Positions 13,901-26,990 are shown, counted from the stretch's first letter. The stretch: DNA of 64,000 bases from Paralichthys olivaceus (GCF_024713975.1 NC_091107.1:11025501-11089500); one strand, 5' to 3'. Notes: a model not told the origin generated them from the sequence alone. A program made the numbers and translations.

Positions 13901-16900
13901 TACCTTAAAAACTTTATGGTTTAATTAGTCCTACAATAGTAAACTGAATGTTTTTGGTTGTTGGACTCTGGTCAGAGGAAACAAGACATCTGAAGACATT
14001 ATTTTGGTCTTTCATCAACATTTCCATCCGTTTTTTATTTCGATCGATTTTTCAGCTAATTGAATAAAAAAGTAATTGATAGTGAAAATAATCACCACAG
14101 CTCTGCTCTACATACCAAATCATTCAGTTTAAATAGTTATTTTCTTCTGACAACATATAACTTTTCCTCGTCATAACAAATCTTTTTTAGGATTACACAA
14201 AATCAACACAGATCGCTTTATATAGTAGCTTTCAAAGAATATAGAGATGTACAGCATGAGCCATCAAAAGCTACAAACAACGAGGTGTCTGACAGACACA
14301 GATGCAGAGTCACTCCTGCATACTTGTCATTAAATTCTTAATCTACTCTCGTTGTACAGTTCTGTTTATTTATTTAGTCTTTGTCCGTCCCTCTGTAAAG
14401 GTGGTGGCCAGCAGAGGTCAGCCATCCCAAAAGCATCCCAGAGAACATCCAGCGGATGAGGCACGATGTCGGCGAGTTCCCTGTTCATTTCTTTGGCTCC
14501 AACGACTACCTGTGGACGTACCAAGCCAGAGTCTTCCCTTATATGGACGTGGACGCCAACAGCAAAGAGAAGATGGGGAAAGGTGTTGATGCCACCTATA
14601 GGAAAGGTATCCAGTGTCTTCAGCATGGTCTCTTTAGTTTATCGTGACAGTTTGTGTCTTATTTCACGTGTTTGTTTTAACTCGGTATGATGACTTTTCT
14701 CTCACCAGCTTTGGAGGAGGCGGCAGTGCGGTTTCGAGAGCTGCAGGCTGAGAAGGAGCTTCGGCAGCTTCAAGAGGACAGAAAGAACGACAGGAAACCT
14801 CCTCCGTACAAACATATTAAGGTCAGGGAGGAGATGTGTGATCTACTTTTTTTTTTTATTCGAAAAAGCTGCAACGTGCAGGGTTTCCTCAAATGTGAAG
14901 CAGTGTTTGAGTTTAAAGTTTAATTTTAAATTGTCTTAAATTGTATTCCTCCCTTTAGCTTTCAGCGTCTGTAGCGAGCCTTAAATGTGTTCATTCTAAC
15001 GTCATGTTTGCTTCTACTTTCCTCACTCATTCAGGTGAATCGACCAATAGGCAAGGTCCAGATCTTCACAGCAGACCTATCAGAGATCCCGCGCTGTAAC
15101 TGTAAGGCGTCAGACGAGAGCCCGTGTGGCATGGACTCAGAGTGCATCAACCGCATGCTGCTGTACGAATGTCACCCACAGGTACAGAAACACTTCCATC
15201 ACATTAGCACAAAGTCTCAGAACTAGAGAATCATAACACATCAGTAAAGTAAAATTGTAAGAACATGGTAAAGACTGTTGTGATCTTCTTTGTGTGCTCT
15301 GCTACTTCTGTCTTCATATTGTGTTTTTGGGTTGTCCGTCCGATTATTCTTGTCAGTGCGATGTGTTGGAACTTTCAGTACATCTGGCACAAACATCCAC
15401 TTGGACTCAAGGACGAACCGATTAGAATTAGAAAATCCTTTCAAATTTGGTACATATGTTCACACAGACTCACAGATTTGAGTTTGATAGTCAAAGGTCA
15501 CGGTAGCCTCACCAAACCTGTTTTTGGCCTTTTGAACATGATATCTCAGGTTTGTCTTTAGGGAATTTCTTTAAATTAACCGGTTGTCACTTGGACTCAA
15601 AGATTAAATGATTCGATTTCAGTTGCCAAAGGTGAAAGGTCACTTAAAAAAAATTATGTTGACCGAAAACTGCACTGGTCGATGGAGGCATACAACCACA
15701 AGGTGGTAATTCCAGTTGGATGTCGACCCTCTGAACCTGCAGGTTTGCCCGGCAGGTGAACGCTGCCTCAACCAGGCGTTCACCAAGCGCCAGTACAGCC
15801 AGGTGGAGATCTACAGAACACTATCCCGAGGCTGGGGGCTCCGCTGCGTCCATGACATCAAGAAGGTAAATACAACACTCATTAATGGTAGTACCACTAC
15901 TAATGGTTCTAATTACTGACACTGATACTTCTACTGTTGTACTGCTCAGCCACTGCTGTTCAGTGGGACTGACTCAGGCTAAATAATGAACGTTCTGCGT
16001 CCTATGTTGTTCTCTCAGGGTCATTTTGTGAGCGAGTACGTCGGGGAGGTGATTGATGAGGAGGAGTGCAGGTCGAGGATCAGACACGCGCAGGAGAACG
16101 ACATCTGTAACTTCTACATGTTAACTCTAGACAAGGTACGGTGTGTTTGTGTGTGAGTTTCACAAGAAAAGTTGTTTCAAACATGTTAAACTTGTGGGTT
16201 TTTTTATGTGTGTGTTTGTATTAGGACCGGATCATTGATGCCGGGCCGAAGGGGAATGAGGCTCGCTTCATGAACCACAGCTGTCAGCCAAACTGTGAGA
16301 CCCAGAAGTGGACAGTGAGCGGAGACACTAGGGTGGGACTGTTCGCTCTTGTCGATGTAGCTGCAGGTACGTGCTGCTTCATCTACATCACAAACACTTT
16401 TCACAAGTGGTTTGATCAACAGCTGCCAATTAATTCTATTGAAATGAGATGATGCTTTTGATTCAGAAACATTAGATAAACGCTGAGTATCTACAGGTTA
16501 AAACTCTGGAGTCTTCCTCATTCCACTTGTTAAATCCACTTTGAGAAAAACAACCTCTGATTTCAGAAAACAAGAAAATGATGGAACCTCATGTGTGGGT
16601 GTTCATAAAGATATTTAATTTCATTATTCTTGAAATATTAATATTGTTTTTTGGGGTTTGTCATGTTCATTGTGTGTACACACAAAAAACTTCACAACCC
16701 TATCTTTTCAACCATCGCTGTGCAAGCAGTTGATTGTATTTCTAACTGAAACGACTATGAGGCTCTAGAATCAAATCTTCGTGTGTGTCTGTTCAGGCAC
16801 TGAACTCACCTTCAACTACAACCTGGAGTGTTTGGGCAACGGGAAGACGGTCTGTAAGTGTGGAGCACCAAACTGCAGCGGCTTCCTGGGCGTCAGGCCA

Positions 16901-18114
16901 AAGGTGATGGCGATGACACAAAATAAATACCACTCAGTGTGATATATTGGTTAACAATTCATTGTGGTGGAAGTTCATTGGAAAAAAAAATGTCCCAGTA
17001 GTGAGATGTGAATTAGAGATAAAAAAATTCTCTGGACTTATAAAGAAAAATCAAAATACAAGTACAGCTATTAATCAACTCCTTTGTCCTCTGCAACCAG
17101 AACAACCCTCCGTCTGAGGACAAAGGTCGGAAGCTGAAGAGAAGAGGCAAGAGGAAGAAGAAGGTGGTGGTGGCCAAAGAAAGAGAGGACGAGTGTTTCA
17201 GCTGTGGAGATGGAGGACAGATGGTTTCCTGTAAGAGACCTGGATGTCCAAAGGTTTACCACGCTGACTGCCTCAACCTCACCAAGAGGCCAGCAGGTCA
17301 GTGACTCTGCACTCGTGTGTTTTTAATTAATTGTATCATGTTTTATTACATTTATCTTTGTATTTAAAATTGTACCCTCCTTTACATTCTTGTCTGTGCC
17401 TATATCATCGTTGCAGGTCGCTGGGAATGTCCATGGCACCAGTGCGACATATGCGGTAAAGACGCAGCGTCGTTCTGTGAGATGTGTCCTAGTTCTTACT
17501 GCAGCCAGCACCGCGACGGTCTGCTCTTCATCTCCAAGCTGGATGGTAAACTGTGCTGCAGCGAACACGACCCCTGTGGGCCTGACCCGCTGGAACCGGG
17601 AGAGATCCGGGAGTACACGCCTGAACCGAGAGCCCTGACCTCAGGCCTGGGCATGGCCGTCATCCCCTCTGCCGCTCCTAACGCAACCACCACTTTGAAC
17701 CCGGCTGTCAGAAGGGTCCAGGAGATCAGCACCAGCGCTGACACGTGTGCTTCCGAGTCATTTCCTGCCTTTTCCATCCCGGTGCCCATCACCATTCCCG
17801 TCGCCGCTCCTGCCGCTTCACCTCCTCACCCGAGCAGCTCTGATGCTCCCAGCAGCCCACAGGTGTTCGACCTGCCGCACTATTCGCCCATCTCTTCGTA
17901 TGAGGAGGAGAGGGACGTCTTGGAAGAGGAGGAGGAAGAGGAGGATGAGGAGGACGAGGAGGACGAACTGGCAGAGGTGGAGGAGGAGTTAGTGGAAGAG
18001 GTTGAGGAGAGGAGGCAGAAATCAGATTCTAATGAAGAGGATGGAGAGTCAGTGATGGACGAGGAGGAGGAGGAGGAATACCTGGAAATCAAAGATGACG
18101 AGGAGGAGGAGGAG

Positions 18115-18146
<32 letters not shown>

Positions 18147-18156
18147 GGAAGAGTGA
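1929..18156 (+). CDS. nsd1: Histone H3 lysine-36 methyltransferase NSD1 (23 coding exons)
   Basis: Nuclear enzyme that mono- and dimethylates H3K36. Coding exons: 1929-2816, 3272-3413, 3758-3930, 4100-7208, 8115-8227, 8374-8629, 9533-9633, 10060-10102, 10246-10505, 11301-11438, 12417-12540, 12944-13144, 13235-13414, 13516-13672, 14401-14606, 14709-14821, 15035-15181, 15743-15865, 16019-16135, 16225-16366, 16797-16903, 17101-17296, 17417-18156. They total 7776 nt (2591 aa; human about 2696). Order: disordered N-terminus; PWWP1 (RRPWWPCEV, about 309-400); a 1036-aa disordered exon; PHD fingers (about 1742-1960); PWWP2 (RWWPAEV); AWS (from about 2069); SET with [11 protein letters not shown] and NHSCQPNCE; post-[14 protein letters not shown] and C5HCH; acidic tail. 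NSD1 rather than NSD2/NSD3 is indicated by [34 protein letters not shown] and TEEYDQIF, all close to human NSD1. The first intron inside the coding region appears to be GC-AG. Neighbouring rab24 matches human synteny. The fish a/b paralogue cannot be assigned. Confidence 0.96.
4783..5820 (+). repeat. nsd1: Degenerate protein repeats in the large nsd1 exon
   Basis: The disordered part of the large exon repeats a loose motif of the form (S/A)D-x-(S/x)-G-x-S-x-x-x-K. Examples are [11 protein letters not shown] (from 4786), [11 protein letters not shown] (from 4924), [11 protein letters not shown] (from 5059), [33 protein letters not shown] (from 5410), [12 protein letters not shown] and SDLSGSSAQ (from 5797). 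The first two copies are the most alike and are about 45 residues apart. I know of no counterpart in human NSD1. Confidence 0.5.
8870..9290 (+). repeat. Dispersed fish repeat (family A), copy 1
   Basis: Lies in the nsd1 intron before exon 9533-9633. It shares phrases with copies at 15350-15715 and 19690-19860: TTGGACTCAAAGAT, a TTAACTGAGTAGA-like string and GGTCAAAGGTCAC-like strings. It has no coding capacity. Upstream, 8680-8800 also looks repeat-like (GGCCAAATGTATGTGGAC). Confidence 0.6.
15350..15715 (+). repeat. Dispersed fish repeat (family A), copy 2
   Basis: Intronic in nsd1, between exons 15035-15181 and 15743-15865. It shows the same sequence order as copies 1 and 3. It ends in a typical GGAGGCATACAACC string followed by AAGGTGGTAATTCCAG, only about 30 bases before the next exon. 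Confidence 0.65.
17905..18153 (+). repeat. nsd1: GAG/GAA-rich repeat coding an acidic C-terminal tail
   Basis: About 80 codons at the end of nsd1 are dominated by GAG and GAA with some GAT/GAC. They give an almost unbroken Glu/Asp tail up to the stop codon at 18154-18156. Human NSD1 ends instead in a long Pro/Ser/Gln-rich region. The stretch is purine-only over long runs and is likely to vary in length between individuals. Confidence 0.9.
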
Positions 18157-21100
18157 CATGTATGACATGTAGTGGATTATTATTTATAGTTGCACAGGAC
18201 ATGGAGGCAGAGCAGGCAGACGGAAACAAATGGCGATCAATCAGTCACATTACTAAAGTAGCCCAGTCTGTCACTGTTTGAATCCGGAGAGCAGGTGAGT
18301 GTACGGAGGAAAGGGACTCACTCTACGCTCGCTGACTTTGGTGCATGTAACCTGCTGTAGAGATGGTTCCTGACACAGTGACTTTGCACAAACTGGCTGC
18401 ACCTTCACATGTGAGATCCGATATAGAAAATTATCTGGAGCGTAAAACGTGGTGTTTGTGAACATATTCCACTCGGATGTTTTCTCACGTTTTTTTTTTT
18501 TTTTTTTACCAACTTTTACCTGCTGGTTTGTTTCCCTCTGAGTAGTAGTTCAGGTGTCATTTACTGTACGTCAGCTGAGTCGACCCACAAAAGCTTAACG
18601 TAGTTGGAGACAAGTTGTTGTATCTGGTGTGTCAGTGTTTTAGTGTAAGAAAAGACTTCACTGTCGGGGTGGAGCAAAAATCTACAGCCCGTGAAACCTG
18701 AGACACGATGATCACAGACAGAGTCACAGCAGCGCCCCCATCTGGTAAATGACTTTTCCTCAGCACGGGAAAAAAAGCATGGATTTGTCCGTAAATAAAC
18801 CAGTTGCAGTCTGTTTGTGCTTTCAGACACGACCATCGCTCCAAATTAAACGTGTCGAGCCTCGACTGGACTGAAATGTGTTGTTGGACTTTTAGTTCAG
18901 TGATGTGAAATATGGGTTTTATTGGACACATACAGGCTCAAGTGACTTCAATCTACAATAAAGCACCTCACGCAGGAGTCTCCACTTCACCTCCAGTTCC
19001 TCTGGACGTCTCAGATCATTAGATGGTGCTTAAACATCAGATCGTCAAGGAAAATGTGATAGTTGTAGGTTTTGGATCGAAGCTGCCAGTGGCCAGAACG
19101 AGGAGGAAATATTCTCTACACAATGTCATGCCAAAAAAAGTGTTAGACTGAGTCTTCATGTCAGGGTGGGAAAGACATTATTTAAACTGTAACGTAAAAG
19201 AAACCAGGATGTTGTTTAGCAGCTCCATGGCTGAGGCAGAGTGGACTGAAGAAAGTTTATAAACTATTCTGTGACGCACAAAGAGGGTGAGTGGGTGACA
19301 GTGCCCTCGCAAATCACTCTCCCTAAAAAAAAAAACGACCCAACAGAAACCGAAAAACGACGGACTGCTGCCATGATGCTTGCACTTCTGTATGTGTTCT
19401 TGCCACGTGTTTCACTCTTCAAGCTTCTAATATCGTCTGTGTGTTATCTGCCAATGCCTTAGAGTGTTTTTCTTTGGAGCTATTTTGAAAGAATGGTTTG
19501 GCCCCTGTGAGAGCCATGTTCCCCTACTAATGCCTTTTTACAGTTGCCCAACAAGCAATGTTTCATTCCAGTGTAATTATGACCTGTTAGATCTCAACCA
19601 TTGACCTGTTAAACTGCTATATAAATATATAAGAAGAAGAAGTTATAAAATAAGCACTTTGTCCTTGTCTCATGCTTCCTACACAGATCAGTTAGATCTC
19701 AAGAATGCCCTGGGGAAATATCTTCAGCTTCTGATCCGTTGTCAATTGGACTCAAACATTAACTGAGTAGATTTCAGTGGTCAAAGGTAAAGGAAAGTAA
19801 AACATACGTAGAAACTCAATGGTTGGCTGAGGCGTCCAACTGCAGCACTATGTTATATGGCTCAGCTGCATATCTTTCCTTTGGCCCTGTACTTTCAATG
19901 TAGTCTATCTAACCTGTTTGTTTTTAATTGTACAGAAAATCTACTATACTGCACTTCAGCTTACTTATATAGAGTAATATTGTATCACTTTGAATTAGAG
20001 GGGAAGATGACTAAGTTATTCTTATTTATTTAGTTTTGTTCCAGTGACAGTTGAGCTGGTTTGAGAGTTGTTTTTTGTGACCTATTTAAATTACCTCTAA
20101 TATTTTTTTATTACCTTTAATAAATAAACATATTTCCTTTTTAATCACAAAAATGCATGAAACTGCTGATTAACAGATAAACTAGCATAAAATAAATTGG
20201 GGATCAATTACTGTAAAACTTTAGATTCAATCAGAGCAACTTTCTTTCAATAACCTTTTAATTTTACAGAACATTTGTATTTTACACCAGTCTCTTTAAC
20301 AACCTTTGATAAAAAATATTGTGCATTAAAAAAAAAAATCAACACACAGAACATGAACACATCAAAGCAGCAACATGGAGGAAACTGAGATGATGTCTGT
20401 TTATTTTCCAACATCTGGCAGCACAAATTTAAAAAGGCAATAAATTAGTAGCTTGAGTCTTAAATAGAGCTGTAGATGCTGTTCTGAGAACATTGAGAGA
20501 CGACCGTTTGTACAATATCACAACATTCAGCCACAAGGCTTCTTCCTGTGTTGGTTAAATCTGTGGTTTCTCATCACAGCAGAGGGAGCTTTGATAATCT
20601 TCATTTCTGTAGAGGTGGAGTTTTGAAGCAACGTTTCACTACCAGAAATGAATTTAATCGTCATATTTCTAAATGTGTACCATCAATTCAGAAGTACAAA
20701 ATAGAAAATGTAGCGTTTGAATGTAGAAAACTGTCCCGGTCAGCTTAGCTTATGCTGCCAAAGATAACTTAGGTGTGTGTCGTACATACAGTCAGCATGG
20801 ATGTATTATAAGAGCCGGACTCTGTTAGAGAAAAATTTAACTTCCTGGTTTGTGTCTGTGTTGTTGGGCCCTGTGCTCAAGTATCAGTGTGTGTCTCCCT
20901 GACCCCATAGACGTAACATTGTGAGGGCATCACACAAACAGCTTTAAAGATTTTTAAATATTTCTAAGGTTTGTGGTTTAAAAAGTCTTAATACGAAGCG
21001 TTTGACTTTGATTGAACTGAACTTGTTTGCAGATGTGGGTGCCCTGTCCACAGTTTGACAGACATCTCTTTAATAACCCTCTGGTTTTTTTTCATTCCAG

Positions 21101-21908
21101 TGTCACAAGCAGCCAAAGGGGGGAAATTAACAGGAAGGCTCCATGACTGATCAGCGTCAGCTCTCTTATTACATCCATGACTGTCACGTGGTAAAAGCTG
21201 TGGTAAACAGTAACGAGCCAAAGCTCTAGAAAGCTCATTTTGGACACATGCATCGTCCTGTCATTTCTGCTACGCATATAAAGGCCTTTATAAAGATCAC
21301 TGGTATCCTTTCATTCATAAGTTATACCAGATTTGCAAATGTTTCGTAAAGGTTCATTTCAGTGAAGTAGGACTCGAGTCATTTATCCTCATCTTCACTC
21401 CATTCATGTAGGCATTGTTAAAGATGTGCAGGCCTGACAGATTGGTTTCCACTACAAGCTTAATAACAGTTTGATGTAAACAAAAATGAACTGCTGTAAA
21501 CAAACCATTCACCACCCTGTAGCACTGTTTTAACTTCCTCGCCACTGCAGGTCACTAAAACTTCATGTTCACTTCTATGGTGCGGTCCAGCTCAGAGCTA
21601 CAGTGACCAGCTGATGTGGGGATATAACACAGGACATAACTGAGTGAAACGTGGAAGTGTTGGTTTTTAAAATCCCTCCCCACCCAGAAACAGTCGCAGC
21701 TGTAGCAAATCCTGCTCCATAGTCTTGCAGCCTTTTGTCCTTATGGCACAAAAGAAATAAACATATCTAACAAAGAACAGCACTGTTTGACCTCTTTTTC
21801 TTCTGTGATTTGGATTCCAGATCCAAAGCGGAGATATCCGACACCCAGCCAGGTTTGACTCCAGCTGAGAGACGGTGGCCACTTCTGTTTCCTTCATGTT
21901 GCTCCACA
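18157..21908. other. nsd1/rab24 convergent 3' UTRs and spacer
   Basis: No gene is seen here. The nsd1 3' UTR probably ends after the AATAAA at 18957-18962. On the minus strand the rab24 3' UTR could run to an AATAAA at about 20400-20405, which would be a long UTR of about 1.5 kb. A dispersed repeat lies at 19690-19860. A poly-T run is at 18490-18507. Confidence 0.6.
19690..19860 (+). repeat. Dispersed fish repeat (family A), copy 3
   Basis: A shorter copy downstream of nsd1 with ATTGGACTCAAACATTAACTG and GTGGTCAAAGGT, ending in a GAGGCGTCCAACTGCAG string like the end of copy 2. Same orientation as the other two. Confidence 0.6.
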
Positions 21909-24900
21909 TCAGTTGTTGTGACAACAGGTGTAGAAATATGAGTCTTTCTTTTGGCCCAAGTCCACGCCAGTTTCTTCTGCTTAGGAAGAGAAAGAGCACG
22001 GTTGACATTTTGTTTTCAGCAGGTAGGTAGAAGAAAACCCACTCAGACAATCACACAGTCACATTTTATGAACACATTACTCATTGTTTAAAACCCTAAA
22101 CAACTGGATCACAGCATGTTAACCTGTTAACTTCAGAGGTGCAGATTTGGATTTGGAAAGAGTAAGGCTTGCTGTTTCCCCATTTCCTGTCTCTGCACAA
22201 AGCTAAGCTAACTGAATGCTGGCTGTAGCTTCATATCTAGAGATGTGAGTGTGTATTTCTCTAAACATCTCAATCTCAAAACATTTTATATTTCCAAAAA
22301 AGGTAAAATAATACACTGAGGTCCTGGATCTGACCTAGATTTGCTCCTATCGCGTAGCCAGAAATGTTTACCAGAGTAATTTTCCAAATCTGCTGTCTGA
22401 CAATGAGCTGTTACACCAATTTTTAGAGAGATGACCATAAACACTTGTGTGATTGTGCTTGTTTCAAGCATATGTTGGCCTTCAGTGGAAAAATAGCCGA
22501 TTTAAATTGCAATCTTTGCATGGCCTCTCTGCTGCCTCTAAATCGACACCACACCCGCTTGACCAACCACTGTAAATTACTTTTTAAGTATTTTATCCCC
22601 CCAAAAAAGGTGTAGCTAGATAAATTACTCACCTGTCATGTACTGGAAGGCCGAACTGTTGTAATCCTCAGCAACCCTCTGGAATAACTCATCTGACAAG
22701 CAGAGGGAGAATAAGGCCTTTCAGTTTCCATCAGTTCATTTACATATTATGACCTGATCCACTCAGATTCCAAAGATCTGGTTGGCAGTAAATCTGTGCT
22801 GCACACAACAACTACACTATTTTTAGCTGACATTGTGAAAGAGTCTCCAAAATATGCATCCTCAAAAAGATATTCTAATTACGGATTGTTCTTGTGAATA
22901 AAGAGCTAACACTGTTCGTTTTCAATATTACAATTGTGAGGGAAACCCACTTCCTCAATAGACAGACAAAAGAATAAATACAGCTTGATGACGCATCTAA
23001 CCATCCGTGTTAAATGTGGTCTGCAGATGACAGAAGTTGTGACTCACCCACATTATTTCCTGTTTTACTGGAGGTCTCAAAGTGTTGTGCACCGATCTCT
23101 GGGTAAGCAACAAAATCATTAAGGTTAGTTCGTCAATTATTCACTCACATACATTTTGACACAACAATACTAAAAATTAATTCTTTCCAGTTTTCAAATA
23201 TGTCATTTTTCTGCTAATTTTCCTAGTCTTTTATCACAATTGTATTTATTAAAACTAAATGTAAGTCATTTATTTCCTTATTGGTCATTAAAATGGCTTC
23301 AGCTGGCCTGTCAATGTTTTCAACATAAGGACATGGGAGTGATTTCATCTAAACTGGGTTGGAAAAAGAATAGAAGTGACCGGCCACCATATCAACCATA
23401 GATTATATTAACAAGTAAACTTCTCACTGTCCACTGTTCCTTATATAAGAAAAATAGGCAACAAAGACAGCAGGTTTTTAACAGTGCGGCTAACTTAGTC
23501 GAGACTTGGTTACCTTCAGCAAAGTCCTGAGCATCGTGGTAGTCTATTTGGCGCAAGCTCCGGTCTCCTTCAATCAGATCACTCTTAGTGCCACACAAGT
23601 AGATTTTACAGTGCTGAGGTACACACAGAGATAAAATACACAAAACAAAAACAATGTTCTTAAGAGACTTGGACCTTTACATTTCAATGTGAAGAATCTG
23701 AAGTTAGACTGAAAAACTATCTTACCTCCTCACAGTTTTGCAGCTCTTTCACCCAGAACCGAACTCGCTGGAAGCTGCTGCTGTCAGTCAAATCTAAAAA
23801 TCAAAAATGACTAAACTATAAGTCACCAACAGCAGACTTTTATTGTTCTATAAAGTATTTTATATTGCCCAGAAGATACGTACAGCCTATAAACAAAACC
23901 CTGCTAACAGCAAAGAATGAGTGCAGCATCAGTTAACTGGAATCCACAACCTGTCTAATAATTGACTAGTCAAACATTAAATAACTTGAGTAGCAGGCAC
24001 AATCATCAGTTTGTGCAGTTGTGGTTAAAAAAAACCCAGATGAAATCAAATACTGGTGAAATAAAACTTACAAAAGACGGAAGGTAAAGAAGTGGGCATT
24101 TATATGTATGACAACAGTGTGAGTAATGGACGTCAGCTATTTTCTAACAGGCAAAGTTCCCCAACATGGAAAAAAACACAGACTTTAAAACCATTGACAA
24201 GTGAGTCTACCAGTCAGTCTTAAAAAACAAGATTTACAGTATTATTACATATTTACTGATAAGATTTCCAGTTTGAAAGACCTTTGAACAGAAGAGTAGA
24301 TTTACCATAGCAGACTAGGGCCGCTCGGGCTCCTCTGTAGTAGATTCTGCTCATAGCTTCGTAGCGTTCTGATCCAGCTGTGTCCTGAAGAGAAATAAAG
24401 AGGACAGGGACGGATGTAAGAAGCTGACATTCATCTGAATGGAAAAGTAATGTGATCCAGGAGAGAAACCCCTGCTTCCTTTTAAACTATGTTAACAGCT
24501 TAAATGTAGTCATGTGTGTTTCTGGGCAAATCTCCCCTCACAACTACAAAGTCGAGCAATGACCCAAAACTGTGATTCAGAAATGTTCGATTTTATCAAG
24601 TCATGGTAAAGAAAAGAGGAAAACATAATCATCATTAATTATTTAAATCGTCTGAGACTGTTATGCAACAGTAAAATTGGCCTTTTTTTATTTCCTTCAC
24701 AAATTTCACATGAATACAGTGAGATGGGCGTTGTTGTGCACATTTACACTGATATGACTAATGCATGTGAATGCAATCTTTTAATCAATATAGTATAGAA
24801 AAATGTCATAAATGTTATCTTCAATAAGGTTTATGTGTAACTACTACTTAAAAATATGTGTAATGCTGTATATTAATATTGGAAGTTCAGAAGATTATTA

Positions 24901-25828
24901 TATTGCCAAACAAACTGGAGTGACTGCACATTTGTTTAGATAGACACTATTAAACATCATCATCAAATGAGATATTTTTGAAAATGCAGAAGACTGAACC
25001 CTGAGTAGTTAAGACAAGCTGTGTTTTGGCATTGACAAATATTTGTCAGGCATTTAAGATATTAGTATTGGAGATTTTTATAACACATAAAGAATACAAT
25101 AACATAATCTCAAATCAAACTGACGAAAAAACACCAGCTAAACTTTTCCTACTAAACGTTAACTAAGATAGCTAAAAGAGTATTGACGTGATTTAATAAC
25201 ATCCGCGAATCATAGATTCAAAATATATTTATCAAAGATTGTTTTACAGAACAAGCTGATGAAGTCAAATGTGCAAGAGAAGACAAAAACAGAATTTATT
25301 TGTGAATGTGTTTTTCAAACAAAGAGCATAATATCAGCATAAAAGGCATAAAATTTAGGTTTTACATTGACATATTATTGGCTATAAGGGTGTTACGGGG
25401 TCACTTTTTTAGATCTCACTTGGCTACATTCTGGCACTGACGTCAGTACAAAGACTCAAGGTCTTATGATATATATATATGTATATATATATATATAGAT
25501 CATAGGCACGTTTAAAACGTAGCCTCTAACTCACCCATATTCCCAGGGTAACCACTTTCTCTCCCACCTGGATCGGTTTGGCAACAAAAGCTGCACCAAT
25601 AGTCTGTCAGGAAAAGGAGAGAACGGGGAATATAAAAATAATGCTTGTCATTTAGCGAGGGAATCAGCAACGCGCAGACATGGATATGGAAGCGGAGCAG
25701 CTGACACTCACGTTCTGATAGGGGCCGACCAAGAAGCGATGATGAACATATCTCTCCACCAAGCTGGTCTTCCCCACGCTCTCCTTTCCTAGCATCACTA
25801 CTTTGGCATCCACGCGCATTGCAGTCAT
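21909..25828 (-). CDS. rab24: Ras-related small GTPase RAB24 (8 coding exons)
   Basis: Atypical Rab GTPase linked to autophagosome clearance. Minus-strand exons from the start: 25828-25712, 25603-25535, 24384-24306, 23793-23726, 23613-23514, 23098-23048, 22692-22633, 21976-21909. They total 612 nt and 203 aa, the same length as human RAB24. The P-loop is GKESVGKT. Switch II reads [11 protein letters not shown], with Ser where most Rabs have the catalytic Gln, which is the RAB24 signature. The base-binding motif is TKSD rather than NKxD, followed by ETSSKTG. The C-terminus is CCHNN, a non-standard prenylation end as in human CCHH. The start is the ATG at 25828, followed by [13 protein letters not shown]. 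An untranslated first exon ends with a GTGAGT donor just below 26925. It is convergent with nsd1, the same neighbour as in human. Confidence 0.97.
25468..25497. repeat. (AT)n microsatellite
   Basis: Alternating AT run interrupted once by a G, inside the third rab24 intron. Confidence 0.9.
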
Positions 25829-26924
25829 ATTAACAGAGTCTGGAAAAGGTGAGACGAGGCCACAGCCAGTGGCGGTCAACCTATGAGTCTAGGTGGGCTG
25901 GTCAGTGTGCTGAGTGATGAAAAGACAGGATACACAACATCACAATAATATTAAAGTCATTAACATAATTTGCATTTAGTTAGAAACATATGATAATTTG
26001 AAAACCAAACATTTTGACAGATGTGTACTCCATAATGCAAAACTGCTTGAAATAACCTCTCTGGTATTATTTACAAATATTTGACTTCCTCTAACTTTGT
26101 CAATCTGACAATTTGTTGTCTGCAGATATCTAATCTATTTTCATACTTTACACAAGAATCACTTCATAATTAAGTGATTACTTATTAAGTCTACAAAATG
26201 TTATATAGTGGCAAAGTGGCCATGACGGTATTTTCTTGTGTCTGAACAAAAATCCAAAACCTAATGATATTCAATTCGCAATGCTATAGAGAAAAAGAGG
26301 AAATCTAGGGAAATCTTTTTTTTCCTTGAAATGTCCATAACCTACAAACTATGACAAACAACTGATCAAGTGTCCCATTCTTTAACGTATTGCTGCCACT
26401 GCATATACCTACTTAAAGTTAACAAAAGCATGTTTACATCACTGGATTTGTGTAACGATTCAAACTCCTGAAGTATTCACTTTATAAATTAGAATTGATA
26501 TGTCTGACGTTTAAATGAATATAAGAAGAGTAGTAAAAGTTATATAAGCAGAGTTTACAGCTGATAAATAAGTAAATTATACGGAGGATGACAAATAAAA
26601 TGTCTTTCATCAGTTTTGTTTGACTTTAATTAACAACACTGTTTTGTTCTATCTATCACACAATGGTACACCTCGTACCTTTGTATTTTCTACTCATAAT
26701 ATCACGAGAAACAAGCTTTTAAGTTTCTATGCTCTCTGCAGATTATTCAACTCCTTAATCTGAATCAGCTCCATGGAAACAAAAAGTGAAGTTTCATTAA
26801 ATTACATGAAAACGCGAGTCGTTCAGTTAGCTCAACGTGACACGGCCACAAGCAGCAGCACTGCAGGAGATCTGGGAGCTAGCCTAGCTAACTTCAGCTG
26901 CGTACACAAATACTGGGAACTCAC

Positions 26925-26990
26925 CTTGTAGCTAGCTTGACTCAACGGATCCTCAGCACCGGGAGCCGAACAAAATGGATCAGTCATCCG
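26925..26990 (-). promoter_or_regulatory. rab24: rab24 untranslated first exon / promoter area
   Basis: On the minus strand a GTGAGT donor preceded by CTAGCTACAAG lies at 26924-26919. It would join the acceptor just before the coding exon (CAG ending at 25840). The area is less AT-rich than its surroundings. The transcription start is not defined. Confidence 0.5.
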
